Assembly (NCBI GenBank): GCA_964488355.1
Contig: CAZAUJ010000004.1
Location: 62,001 to 126,000 of the forward strand
Direction of reading: 5' to 3'
DNA: 64,000 bases
Source of the DNA: Thermoanaerobaculum sp964488355
Lineage (GTDB): Bacteria; Acidobacteriota; Thermoanaerobaculia; Thermoanaerobaculales; Thermoanaerobaculaceae
Below are positions 43,377 through 51,972 of the stretch, one piece after another. The position numbers were made by a program, and so were the translations under genes. The notes under the pieces are model-generated. The model did no database searches and had not been told where the DNA came from. It saw only the letters and a program-made list of their open reading frames with translations. Positions within the stretch are counted from its first letter, which is position 1; each line of letters opens with the position of its first letter.

Positions 43377-44567
43377 GTGGGCAAAGAGGTGGACGTGTTG
43401 GTGGTGGGCGCCGGCATGGTGGGCTTGGCCACCGCCTACAAGCTGGCCACCGAGCGGGGACGGAAGGTGCTGGTGGTTGAAGCTGAAGGCCGGGTGGCCA
43501 TGCACCAGTCGGGCCGCAACTCCGGCGTGATTCACTCGGGCCTTTACTATCGGCCAGCTTCGCTCAAAGCCCAGCTTTGCCGAGCGGGTCGCGAGGAGCT
43601 TTTGGCCTTTTGCCAAAAGCGGGGTCTACCTTTTGAGCTTTGCGGTAAGCTGGTGGTGGCTACCCGCGAAGAGCAGGTTCCCCTTTTGGCCGACCTCATG
43701 CGGCGAGGCCAGGCCAACGGCATCTCCCACCTTCGCTGGTTGGAGGGGCCGGACATTGCCGCCATTGAACCCCACGCTCGCGGGCTGGCCGGCCTGTGGG
43801 TGGGAGATACGGGCATTGCGGATTTTCGCCGGGTGGCAGAGGCTCTGGCTGGCGCGGTGGAGGAAGCGGGAGGGGAGGTGCGGCTGGCTTTCAGGGTGCG
43901 CCGGCTCCAGCGGCAGCGGGGACAGTGGGTGGCGAAAGCCGCCGGGGGGGAAGTGCGAGCTGGCCAGCTGGTGGTCTGCGCCGGTCTGCAGGGTGACCGC
44001 CTGGCACGGCAGGTGGGACTGGCCAGCCACGTACGCATTGTGCCGTTCCGAGGGGAGTACTGGGAGTTGGCGCCTGAAGCTCGAAACCTGGTGCGGAACC
44101 TCATTTACCCCGTGCCCGACCCGCGCTTCCCCTTCCTAGGAGTGCACTTCACGCGCCGGGTGGATGGGCGCGTGGAAGCGGGCCCCAACGCGGTGTTGGC
44201 CTTGGCTCGGCAATCCTACCGCCGTTTTTCTTTCTCCCTACGCGACGCCTGGCAGACCTTCGCCTTTCCGGGGTTTTGGCGTTTGGTCCGCCGTAACTGG
44301 CAAACCGGTCTGGCAGAAGCGTGGCGCTCGTTGTCCAAGGCGGCCTTCCTGCGGGCACTGCAGCGGCTGGTTCCGGATGTACGGCGGGAGGACCTGGTGG
44401 GCTGGGGCTGTGGCATCCGGGCTCAAGCGTTGGATCGGCAAGGCGAGCTCCTGGACGATTTTGTCATTGCCGGGGCCGAGCAGGCGCTTTTCGTCCTCAA
44501 CGCCCCTTCCCCTGCCGCCACCGCCGCCTTAGCCATCGGCGGCACGGTAGCCCGCAGGCTGAGCTAG
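43377..44567 (+). CDS. lhgO: L-2-hydroxyglutarate oxidase-like FAD enzyme
   Basis: Oxidises L-2-hydroxyglutarate to 2-oxoglutarate, probably passing electrons to the quinone pool. 396 residues: FAD-binding Rossmann motif VLVVGAGMVGLATAYKLA, the DAO-fold segment HQSGRNSGVIHSGLYYRPAS, RIVPFRGEYWEL, and VGWGCGIRAQALD-like C-terminal substrate loop. Length and motifs match LhgO rather than glycerol-3-phosphate dehydrogenase. The open frame extends 225 bases upstream but overlaps the DCC gene; GTG 43377 fits family and promoter. Confidence 0.88.
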   Translation: MGKEVDVLVVGAGMVGLATAYKLATERGRKVLVVEAEGRVAMHQSGRNSGVIHSGLYYRPASLKAQLCRAGREELLAFCQKRGLPFELCGKLVVATREEQVPLLADLMRRGQANGISHLRWLEGPDIAAIEPHARGLAGLWVGDTGIADFRRVAEALAGAVEEAGGEVRLAFRVRRLQRQRGQWVAKAAGGEVRAGQLVVCAGLQGDRLARQVGLASHVRIVPFRGEYWELAPEARNLVRNLIYPVPDPRFPFLGVHFTRRVDGRVEAGPNAVLALARQSYRRFSFSLRDAWQTFAFPGFWRLVRRNWQTGLAEAWRSLSKAAFLRALQRLVPDVRREDLVGWGCGIRAQALDRQGELLDDFVIAGAEQALFVLNAPSPAATAALAIGGTVARRLS

Positions 44568-44635
44568 CCAGACTGCCTATCGCGTTGTGCGCAGGGGTGC
44601 TCTACGTTCGCAAAGGTTTGCTCCTCTGACGGTGG

Positions 44636-45817
44636 TTACCCTTGAAGGAGCTGGGCCAGCTGATCCAGGATCCGATCGGCCGTTACCGGAGGACACTTGC
44701 CCTGGAAGACGGGGCCCGAACCGCCCCCTTTGGCTGCCAACCGGCTGGCCAGCTGCTGGCCAAGAGCTTGCAGGTCAGGTCGGTGGCTCGCGAGGAGGAA
44801 GACCTGGCTGCTTCGGTCCCCGCCCGTGAGCAGCAGCACCTTCCCCGACGTTGCACCCAGGAATGCCCGAGCCACCACCTGCAGGAAGGCCAGGTCCGGC
44901 TCGTCACTGTGCCAATGCACCAGAAGGTCGCCCCGCTGCGCCAGCTCCCGACCCACGAGCCCTCCCCAAGCCTCCCGGGCTTGCCGCAGCTTGCGGTTGG
45001 TTTCCGCCAACTGCCCCAACTTGGCCTCCACCACGCCCACCAGCTCGTCGTCGCTGGCGTTGAGTAGGGTTCGCAGGGCGGCGTTGCGTGCGTCGTGCTG
45101 GTGCAGCCGGCGGCGCACCCTTCCGCCGGCGACAAAGTAAACGCGCGTGCCACCTCGCATGGGCTCAGTTCCCAGGAGGACCAAGGCCTCCACCTGGGCC
45201 GTATTGGCTACGTGCGTGCCACCGCAGGTGTTCAGGTCAACCCCTTCGATTTCCACCAGCCGAACTGGGCCCTGATGGCCTTGGGGAAGGCCCCGGGTGC
45301 GCAGCCCGGGAAGCTGGGCAAGGCTCTCAGGGGCCACCCAGCGGGTCCCTACCGGCCGTGCCGCCCGGATTTCCGCCGCCACCGCCTCCTCCAGGCGAGT
45401 CAGGTCGTCGGGCGAAAGCGCCGGCACCGCCAGCTCCACGTCGCAGCGTTCGCTGCCCAAATGAAAGGCTGTGGTCCGCCAACCGAAGCGGTCCTCGGCC
45501 AGCGCGGAAAGGAGGTGTTGCCCGGTGTGCTGCTGCATGTGGTCAAAGCGCCGCTGCCAGTCCAACTGGAGGCTCACCAAGCCATGGACTAACGGTGTAG
45601 TGACGTAGTGTTTGATCCCCTTCTTACCCTTTTGTACGTCCACTACGGGGACTCCAGCGATGGTGCCGCGGTCCGCCGGTTGCCCGCCGCTTTCGGGGTA
45701 GAAGATCGTGTCCTCCAGCAAAACCCAATTTCCCCTCGGGTCTTCGCCCTGCGCCACCACCGTTGTTTCTAAAGTCGTTAAGTATGGGTCGCGTAGGAAG
45801 GCAGGTTCGTTCACCAT
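44636..45817 (-). CDS. AlaX-type alanyl-tRNA editing protein with DHHA1 domain
   Basis: Hydrolyses mischarged Ser/Gly-tRNA(Ala) in trans. 393 residues: an N-terminal beta-barrel related to the AlaRS insertion (ILEDTIFYPESGGQPADRG-like, seen as EDTIFYPESGGQPADRG), the editing site with zinc ligands HTGQH near residue 97 and CGGTH near residue 200, then a coiled coil and C-terminal DHHA1 domain (about 290-390, ending GGGSGPVFQGK). This is the long AlaX form. A leaderless-type promoter precedes the ATG. Confidence 0.92.
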   Translation of the reverse strand: MVNEPAFLRDPYLTTLETTVVAQGEDPRGNWVLLEDTIFYPESGGQPADRGTIAGVPVVDVQKGKKGIKHYVTTPLVHGLVSLQLDWQRRFDHMQQHTGQHLLSALAEDRFGWRTTAFHLGSERCDVELAVPALSPDDLTRLEEAVAAEIRAARPVGTRWVAPESLAQLPGLRTRGLPQGHQGPVRLVEIEGVDLNTCGGTHVANTAQVEALVLLGTEPMRGGTRVYFVAGGRVRRRLHQHDARNAALRTLLNASDDELVGVVEAKLGQLAETNRKLRQAREAWGGLVGRELAQRGDLLVHWHSDEPDLAFLQVVARAFLGATSGKVLLLTGGDRSSQVFLLASHRPDLQALGQQLASRLAAKGGGSGPVFQGKCPPVTADRILDQLAQLLQG

Positions 45818-45823
45818 GGCCCC

Positions 45824-45829
45824 ATGCTA
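45824..45829 (-). promoter_or_regulatory. -10 box, leaderless: AlaX gene
   Basis: TAGCAT on the minus strand, six bases before the ATG at 45817; no SD. Confidence 0.55.
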
Positions 45830-46002
45830 GGCATTTTTCATTGCCTTTGCCAGCGCCCAGGCTGAAAGGCCTCACGTGCTAGTTTGGCTACCATCGGCCC
45901 ACGGTATCACCGTAACGCGGAGGCTTGCTCTTCCTAAAGGAACGTGAGCCATCTCACACCCAGCTGCGATTCCTTGACTTATATTTGTTGCGGGAGGTGA
46001 CT

Positions 46003-47124
46003 ATGGACACAGTCCCAATTTTAAACCGTCGCTACCCACGATTCCTAGTGGGTTGGCTGCTGGTGGCCTTCAGTGGAGTCATCGGCGCTTTTGCGGACGA
46101 CTGGCACGAATGGGAGGGCAAGCTCGTTGGTGTGGTCGAGGCGCTGCCGGCATCGGGGTTGGTGGGGGATTGGCGAGTGGCCGGCGTGGTGGTGCACGTG
46201 CTCCCCTCGACACGAATCAAGCAGGAACATGGTTTCGTTCAGGTTGGGTCCATCGTGAAGATGGAAGGTAGCTGGCAGCCGGACCGTTCCTTTACCGCCT
46301 ACGAGATCTCGGTGGAGGTCAACCCCGGGGGTGTGCCTCCGGCCTCCGACACGAAGATCTTTGGGGTGCTGAAGCTTCTCCCGACGCCCGAGGCGCCGGC
46401 GGGGGCAGAGGGGGTAGTCATCGTCCGCTCCTTTTCGGTAGGCGGGACAGTGGTGCGTGAGGATCTGAAGGTGGGGGTGGAGCACTTGCTACCGCAACAG
46501 ACCTATGACGTATTCGTGGATGGCGTCCATGCCGGCACCATGCTGACCAACTACCAGGGCGAGGGGTATTTGTTCCTCTCTTCCCAGCCCCCTCCCGGAG
46601 CCGAGCCCTTGCCGCCGCAGCTGTCGCCGGTCACCCAGCGGCAGCGGGCTGAGGTCCGCCAGGGAGGGGTGGTGATGCTGGCGGGCGACTTCGCCGCCGC
46701 CCGGTGGGACGGGGACTGGTTTGCTGGGGGGCAGTACCTGGCGGTGGCACCGCTGGCCAACCGTGAACGCGTGGTCGTGGGTTTGGGCGTAGCCGAAGTC
46801 AAAGAAAACGAGCAGAAACTCAAAGTCGTAGCCTTCCTGTCGCCACAGGTGGCCGAGGTGCGGGTCCTGGTGGATGGCTTGGAGCTGGGGACGCTGACCA
46901 CCTTGCCCAACGGCATGCTCCACGTCACCTTTTCTACCCGTCCGGACGAGGAGGACCTGCCCTTGCCGGAGGATGCGCTGCCGGTTTCTGGTTGGCAGGA
47001 GGTCACACTGCAGACCCTTGAGGGCGAGGTCTTGGCTTCCGGCAGCCTCTTAGCCGCGCCTCTTCCGGGGACGGCCACCGCCCCGGGTCAGGTTCGCCGC
47101 CATCTGGGGAAACCTCGGTCCTAA
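46003..47124 (+). CDS. Secreted protein with duplicated beta domain, unknown
   Basis: 373 residues with a signal peptide (about 10-35, FLVGWLLVAFSGVIGAFA). The N-terminal part (about 38-110, GKLVGVVEALP... WRVAGVVVHV) resembles DUF5666-like OB-type repeats. Two later segments are alike: YDVFVDGVHAGTMLTN around residue 167 and VRVLVDGLELGTLTT around residue 286, each followed by a ...F/LS strand, so a domain has been duplicated. I do not recognise a function. The ATG at 46003 follows GGGAGGTG. It has its own terminator. Confidence 0.7.
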   Translation: MDTVPILNRRYPRFLVGWLLVAFSGVIGAFADDWHEWEGKLVGVVEALPASGLVGDWRVAGVVVHVLPSTRIKQEHGFVQVGSIVKMEGSWQPDRSFTAYEISVEVNPGGVPPASDTKIFGVLKLLPTPEAPAGAEGVVIVRSFSVGGTVVREDLKVGVEHLLPQQTYDVFVDGVHAGTMLTNYQGEGYLFLSSQPPPGAEPLPPQLSPVTQRQRAEVRQGGVVMLAGDFAAARWDGDWFAGGQYLAVAPLANRERVVVGLGVAEVKENEQKLKVVAFLSPQVAEVRVLVDGLELGTLTTLPNGMLHVTFSTRPDEEDLPLPEDALPVSGWQEVTLQTLEGEVLASGSLLAAPLPGTATAPGQVRRHLGKPRS

Positions 47125-47143
47125 TGCCCCCCTCCTCGCTGCG

Positions 47144-47173
47144 AGCCCGGGCCAATGTGGTCCGGGCTTTTTT
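47144..47173 (+). terminator. Rho-independent terminator of the secreted-protein gene
   Basis: An 11-bp stem with one G-T pair (47144-47154 with 47158-47168, loop ATG) runs into T6. It sits 20 bases after the stop. Confidence 0.85.
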
Positions 47174-47186
47174 GTTGGCCGACGTG

Positions 47187-47495
47187 TTAACCGGTGGCTT
47201 GCATGGCTGCCAGCAGCTGAAGGAACTGTTCGTAGGGCAGGGCCTGCCAGCTCTCAGCGGAAACGGCGCCGCCGGCCCGCGATATGAGCGACACCTTGTG
47301 GGCCGTCTCCGCGTCGGGCGCCTCGTAGATGTCCATGAAGTCGTACGGTCCAAGAATTGCATAGTGAGCCAAGAACTTGACACCCGGGCAAGCCGCTTTG
47401 ACCTTTTGCAGCCACTCCTTGCCCATGGCGCGCCGAGCCTCGGCACTCGAGCTGGATTCGGGCGCCAGCTTGGTGAGAAGGATGAAGACGGGCAT
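47187..47495 (-). CDS. GYD-domain protein
   Basis: 102 residues with the alpha/beta pattern of the GYD superfamily: FILLTKLAPESS, the long helix to VKFLAHYAILGPYDFMDIYEAPD (G-P/Y-D signature) and AETAHKVSLISRAGGAVSAE. Function of the family is unknown. The ATG at 47495 follows AAGGAGGG; the frame upstream is not needed. Confidence 0.85.
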   Translation of the reverse strand: MPVFILLTKLAPESSSSAEARRAMGKEWLQKVKAACPGVKFLAHYAILGPYDFMDIYEAPDAETAHKVSLISRAGGAVSAESWQALPYEQFLQLLAAMQATG

Positions 47496-47606
47496 AAAGC
47501 CCTCCTTTCCGCGCGTGTCACCAAAGTCAATGTGGGTCCTCAACGCGGTGTTGGCGAGGGGCTTGCTGCTATGCTGATACGGGGTACGCACGAGGCACGC
47601 CGGCGG

Positions 47607-47963
47607 ATGATCAGAGACTGCCCGCGATGCGGTATCAGTTACAGCGAGCCATTCGCCTTCTGTGCCTTATGCCGCAAATCCCTGGTAGAGGGTGGCTGCA
47701 GCGCGCACCGAACGTGGGTGGTGGTCGCCACGGCGGCCAATTCCACGGTGGCGGACATTGTGGCCGGCCGGCTCGTGGCGGAGGGGATTCCCTGCCTGGT
47801 TGAGGTTCGGGGCCTGAGCATGATCCCGGTGCCGGAGTCGGGGGCTGACTGCGTTCTTGTCCGGGTGCCGTGCGAGGCAATGGAGCAGGCCTTGGAAATC
47901 GCTGCCCTGGCAGAGCGCGGGGAGTGGCAGATTGATGAGAGCGAGTTTGGGGAGGAAGTATGA
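47607..47963 (+). CDS. Zinc-ribbon plus DUF2007 protein
   Basis: 118 residues: an N-terminal zinc ribbon (CPRCG and CALC), then a DUF2007-like alpha/beta domain (VVVATAANSTVADIVAGRLVAEGIPCLVEV), found in putative signal-transducing proteins. Overlaps the kinase start (ATGA), so it is coupled to it. ATG 47571 in the same frame is an alternative start. TATGCT at 47570-47575 may be the operon -10. Confidence 0.75.
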   Translation: MIRDCPRCGISYSEPFAFCALCRKSLVEGGCSAHRTWVVVATAANSTVADIVAGRLVAEGIPCLVEVRGLSMIPVPESGADCVLVRVPCEAMEQALEIAALAERGEWQIDESEFGEEV

Positions 47964-49444
47964 GCGCACCCGAGAGGCTGGGACGGTACCAGGTGATAAT
48001 GGAAGTTGGCCGTGGTGCGATGGGGGTGGTGTACCGTGGTTGGGACCCCCAGCTGGAACGGCCGGTGGCCATCAAGGCCATCCTCGCCGAAGCGGTTACG
48101 GGTGCTACCAAAGAAGAAATCGTGGCTCGGTTCCTGCGCGAGGCCAAGCTGGCAGCCCGCATCGTCCACCCAGGGGTGGTGACCGTTTTCGATGCGGGCG
48201 AAGAGCAGGGCCAGCTTTTCCTTGTCATGGAACTGGTGGAGGGTGAGTCGCTGGCCGCGCGCCTGCGCCGCGGTGATTTCCCCACCACCGAGCAGGCCCT
48301 GGAGCTGGCGGCCCAGGTAGCCGAGGCCTTGGGCGCAGCTCATCAGTCGGGCATCGTGCACCGCGATGTGAAGCCGGCCAACGTACTGATCACCCGCGAT
48401 GGCCGGGTCAAGGTAAGCGACTTTGGCGTGGCCAAAGCGGTGGGGGAGGCTACAGGCCTCACTCGCACGGGGACTGCGATGGGAAGCCCAGCCTACATGT
48501 CGCCGGAACAGGTCAGGGGGGAGCAGGTTGATGCCCGTTCCGACCTCTTCTCCCTTGGCGTGATGCTGTACGAGATGCTCTTGCGCCGGCGTCCGTTTCC
48601 GGCGGAAACCCTCACCACCCTGGTGTACCAGATCCTTCACCAGGATCCCTTTGCCGACCCCCAGGGCTTCGGCCAGCTCCCGCCGGCTTTGGAGCAGTTC
48701 CTCAAGTGGTGTTTGGCCAAGGACCCCGCGCAGCGCATTCCCGACGCCGGCACCTTTGCTTCCCGCGCGCGGGCGCTGGCGCAGGCGGGGCTCGACCGCA
48801 CCGTCTCCACCATGCCCACCGTGGCCCTTCCTGCGTCGGAGGCATCCAGCGTCCAGGAGTCAGCCGCCGGGGCAAGAGGGCGTTGGCGGGCTTGGGTTTG
48901 GGCGGTGGTGGTCTTGGCCCTGGTGCTGGCCGCTGGCTTGCTGTGGCGGCGCCGAACGGCGCAAACACCAGCGGAGGTGCTGTTGGTTGGTGCGGCACCC
49001 ACCCCCACGCCCGCGACAGAGTCCACGCTTCCGCCCGAAGCCCCCACCCAGGCACCTACCTGGGCGCCCTCGCCCACCCCCACCGTTTTGGTCAAGCCCA
49101 CGCCCACCCCTGAGCCTCTAGTAATCCCCACGGCTGCCCCTTTGCCCACTCCCACCCCCGCACCCACCCCTCCCATCGTCATGACCTACTTTGGCCGTTC
49201 CGGGGCGGTGTTCAACGTGTCACCGGAAGAGGCGCTAGTGGAGGTTGAGGGGAAGGTGATTGGCATTGCCGATGACTGGGACGGCAAGGGCGGGGGCAAG
49301 GTGTACGTGTTTTCCCGTCCCGGAACGTACTACGCCAAGCTTTCGTTGCGAGGGTACAAGACGGCCTGGGTGGCAGTCGTTATCACGCCCAGTGCTAAGG
49401 AAGAAAACGCCGATGTGGACTGGGAGCTGGAGGAGCTGGATTGA
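47960..49444 (+). CDS. PknB-like Ser/Thr protein kinase with external sensor domain
   Basis: 494 residues. The kinase domain (about 9-275) is complete: G-loop GRGAMGVV, Lys39 in VAIK, HRDVKPANVL, DFG, and GSPAYMSPEQ in the activation segment with flanking threonines. A span at about 310-330 (AWVWAVVVLALVLAAGLLW) is followed by a Pro/Thr-rich stretch (about 340-410, PTPTPEP runs) and a small C-terminal beta domain (about 415-494) resembling PEGA-type modules. It probably senses an envelope signal and phosphorylates cytosolic targets. Confidence 0.93.
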   Translation: MSAPERLGRYQVIMEVGRGAMGVVYRGWDPQLERPVAIKAILAEAVTGATKEEIVARFLREAKLAARIVHPGVVTVFDAGEEQGQLFLVMELVEGESLAARLRRGDFPTTEQALELAAQVAEALGAAHQSGIVHRDVKPANVLITRDGRVKVSDFGVAKAVGEATGLTRTGTAMGSPAYMSPEQVRGEQVDARSDLFSLGVMLYEMLLRRRPFPAETLTTLVYQILHQDPFADPQGFGQLPPALEQFLKWCLAKDPAQRIPDAGTFASRARALAQAGLDRTVSTMPTVALPASEASSVQESAAGARGRWRAWVWAVVVLALVLAAGLLWRRRTAQTPAEVLLVGAAPTPTPATESTLPPEAPTQAPTWAPSPTPTVLVKPTPTPEPLVIPTAAPLPTPTPAPTPPIVMTYFGRSGAVFNVSPEEALVEVEGKVIGIADDWDGKGGGKVYVFSRPGTYYAKLSLRGYKTAWVAVVITPSAKEENADVDWELEELD

Positions 49445-49455
49445 AGGAGGTTTTC

Positions 49456-50301
49456 ATGCTGTGGCAAGGTGAGGGGCAACGGTTTTCTTGGAAGAGCAAT
49501 GCCTCAAAGGCCTTGGGCTGCGGGCTGACCGCCGCGTTGGGGTTGCTGCTGCTGCTGTTTGCCAACCCACTGACGGTGGTGCCCGCAGGCCACGTGGGCG
49601 TCAAGGACTTTTTCGGCATCGTTTCACCTACGGTGCTGGCTCCGGGCGTGCGGCTGGTGATGCCCTTCACGCGGGTGGTGAAGCTGTCAGTTCGGACGCA
49701 GGAAATCAAGGAGGTGGCTGAGGTCCCCTCGCGCGAAGGGCTGATCATGAACCTGGAGGTTTCCCTGCTTTTTCGCCTGGATGCCAGCCGCGCCCCGGAG
49801 GTTTATAAAACCATCGGCACCAACTATCCCGAGGTGGTGGTGGAGCCGCAGTTCCGCTCGGCCATCCGCGAAATCACCGCCTCCTACGAGGCCAAGGCTC
49901 TTTACTCGGCGGAGCGAGAGCGCATTGCCGCCGAGATCTTCCAGCTGTTCCGCAAGCTCACCGCTGAGCGGGGCATCATCGCGGAGCAGGTGCTGCTGCG
50001 CAAAATTGGCCTACCACCGGTGGTGGCCAATGCCATCCAAGAGAAACTGCGCCGGGAGCAGGAGGCGGAGCAAATGAAGTTCATCCTGCTCAAGGAGCAG
50101 CAGGAGGCGGAACGCAAGCGCATCGAGGCTCAGGGCATCGCCGACTTCCAGCGCATTGTTGCTCAGGGCATCTCGCCCCAGCTTTTGGAATGGAAGGGCA
50201 TCGAGGCAACGGAAAAGCTGGCCAACAGCCAAAACACCAAGGTCGTCATCATTGGCAACCCGAAAACCGGTTTGCCCGTGATCCTGAGCACCGAGCGGTG
50301 A
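49456..50301 (+). CDS. Prohibitin-type SPFH membrane protein
   Basis: 281 residues: one N-terminal span (AALGLLLLLFANPLTVV), an SPFH domain (about 35-200, VGVKDFFG, VRTQEIKEVAEVPSREGL, FRSAIREITASYEAKALY), and a charged coiled coil (about 195-250, REQEAEQMKFILLKEQQEAERKRIEAQG). It forms ring-like membrane scaffolds that modulate proteases or lipids. ATG at 49456 after AAGGAGG, 11 bases after the kinase; partnership with the kinase is suggested by the operon only. Confidence 0.9.
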   Translation: MLWQGEGQRFSWKSNASKALGCGLTAALGLLLLLFANPLTVVPAGHVGVKDFFGIVSPTVLAPGVRLVMPFTRVVKLSVRTQEIKEVAEVPSREGLIMNLEVSLLFRLDASRAPEVYKTIGTNYPEVVVEPQFRSAIREITASYEAKALYSAERERIAAEIFQLFRKLTAERGIIAEQVLLRKIGLPPVVANAIQEKLRREQEAEQMKFILLKEQQEAERKRIEAQGIADFQRIVAQGISPQLLEWKGIEATEKLANSQNTKVVIIGNPKTGLPVILSTER

Positions 50302-50309
50302 GAGGCACC

Positions 50310-50858
50310 ATGCAACCGACCCTTTACTTTGGCGAGTGTCTGGCGGGAAGCCTTAAACCAGCTTCGTTTCTTTTTCGCGATGGGCTGGGCCGTATCCAGC
50401 ATCGGGTGGAGCAGGTTTCCAGCCGCGGCCTTGTTGGCTACACCAAGTTGCGAGCGCTCATGCGACTAGAGCTGCAGTGGGATGATGCGGAGCGAGGGGA
50501 AACCCTGATGCTTCGGCGCGTGCCCAAGCTTTTGGGGGCGCTGTGGGAGGTCGGCCAGCTCGATGGGTCGATCCGCTGGCGCTTTCAGGGCCGGGGCTTC
50601 CTTTTGCGGCGGTGGGAGGTTACCGACCAGCACACGGGCAGCTCGGCGGCGGGCGTGATTCGCAACCCCCTGGCCTTCGGTACTCAGTCGGCGGAGCTCC
50701 AGGCCAGCGGTGCGGTGATGGCCAGCCTGCGCTGGGAGGACTACAGCCTGGCCCTCGGCTGCCCGAGACGGGTGCGCTCGGAGGTGCACGACCCGCGGTG
50801 GAGCGTGCCTGCCCTGGTGCTAGCCGTAATCCGCTGGTGCGCGTTGCAGCAGCGCTGA
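50310..50858 (+). CDS. Unknown protein in the kinase operon
   Basis: 182 residues, no signal peptide, beta-rich with alternating charged strands (RLELQWDDAERGETLMLRR, IRWRFQGRGFLLRRWEVTD). I do not recognise the family; a tubby/LURP-like lipid-scramblase fold would fit the pattern of strands but is only a guess. It lies 8 bases after the SPFH gene and 10 before midA-like. Confidence 0.6.
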   Translation: MQPTLYFGECLAGSLKPASFLFRDGLGRIQHRVEQVSSRGLVGYTKLRALMRLELQWDDAERGETLMLRRVPKLLGALWEVGQLDGSIRWRFQGRGFLLRRWEVTDQHTGSSAAGVIRNPLAFGTQSAELQASGAVMASLRWEDYSLALGCPRRVRSEVHDPRWSVPALVLAVIRWCALQQR

Positions 50859-50868
50859 GGATTGGGAG

Positions 50869-51972
50869 GTGGCCAAACCCTCTGGTAAAGACGCAATCTC
50901 CTGGTCCCAGCTTTTGCCGCCGGGCAGCCGTCTCACCTTTGCTGCCTTCATGGAGTTGGCTCTCTACCACGAACAGCTAGGCTACTACTGCCGCACGGAT
51001 CGCCCGTTCCCCGCGGGGCCGGCCGGGGATTTCGTCACAGCCCCCAGCTTAGGCCCGGTGTTTGCTGGCGTGCTGGGCAGGGCGTTGACCAACCTGAGCC
51101 AAGCTGTGGGGCACCCTTTGACCTTCTTGGATCTGGGGGCCGGCGAGGGGAGCCTCCTGCGTGGGCTGGCGCAAAGCTGGCATGAGGGCGTGTTTCGGCG
51201 GGTGGTGGCGGTGGAGTGCTCGCCGGCGGGGCGTCAACGGCTGGCGGCAGCTTGTCCCTGGGTGGAGGTGGTGTGCGCCCTGGCAGCAGCCGCGCCCGCC
51301 GAGGGACCGGCCGTGGTGGTGGCCAGCGAATTCTACGATGCCCAGCCCTGTCACCTGGTGGAGCAGGGGCCGCAGGGCTTGGAGGAGCTTTACGTCACGG
51401 TGGATGACGAAGGTCGGCTCAGCTGGGCGAAAGGTGCGCCGTCCACGCCGGCGTTGGCTTCCTACCTGGCCAAGCACGGCGTGGCCTTGGAGGTGGGCCA
51501 GCGGGCGGAGGTGCGGCCGCAGGTGGAAGGCCTGCATCGGCAGCTCCTTGCTTGGGCTGGGGGTGAGGCGTTGGTGTTGGTGGTGGATTACGGCTACCCT
51601 GCTGCCCGACTTTACAATGCCAAGGCGCGGCGGGGGGGTAGCCTGGTAGGCTACCGCCAGCACCAACTGGTGCAGGATGTGCTGCAGGCTCCGGGGGAAG
51701 TGGATATCACCGCCCACGTGAACTGGGACGACCTGCTGGTGGCGGCGGGGAAGCTAGGTTTCCAAAGCCGCGCCCCCGAGCCCCTAGGGCTTTTTCTCCT
51801 GCGCATGGGCGTGCTCAGTGCTCTTCCTTCGCTACAGGAGGGTTCGTTGCCCTGGGAGGTCAAAGCACTGCTGAACCCCGCGGGCATGGGCAGCGAGCTT
51901 AAAGTGTTAGCCCAAGGGAAAGGGAGGATATGGGAGGCCTTCTTAAAACTGGTGCGCGGTTGGTGCCCCTGA
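50869..51972 (+). CDS. MidA/NDUFAF7-like SAM methyltransferase
   Basis: 367 residues of the COG1565 family, whose mitochondrial member methylates an arginine of respiratory complex I. Signatures: YHEQLGYYC, GDFVTAPSLGPVFAGVLG, FLDLGAGEGSLLRGL (SAM motif I), ASEFYDAQPCHLV, VVDYGYPAARLYN and DITAHVNWDDL. GTG start after TGGGAGG. The target in bacteria is not established. It overlaps the next gene by 43 bases. Confidence 0.9.
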   Translation: MAKPSGKDAISWSQLLPPGSRLTFAAFMELALYHEQLGYYCRTDRPFPAGPAGDFVTAPSLGPVFAGVLGRALTNLSQAVGHPLTFLDLGAGEGSLLRGLAQSWHEGVFRRVVAVECSPAGRQRLAAACPWVEVVCALAAAAPAEGPAVVVASEFYDAQPCHLVEQGPQGLEELYVTVDDEGRLSWAKGAPSTPALASYLAKHGVALEVGQRAEVRPQVEGLHRQLLAWAGGEALVLVVDYGYPAARLYNAKARRGGSLVGYRQHQLVQDVLQAPGEVDITAHVNWDDLLVAAGKLGFQSRAPEPLGLFLLRMGVLSALPSLQEGSLPWEVKALLNPAGMGSELKVLAQGKGRIWEAFLKLVRGWCP

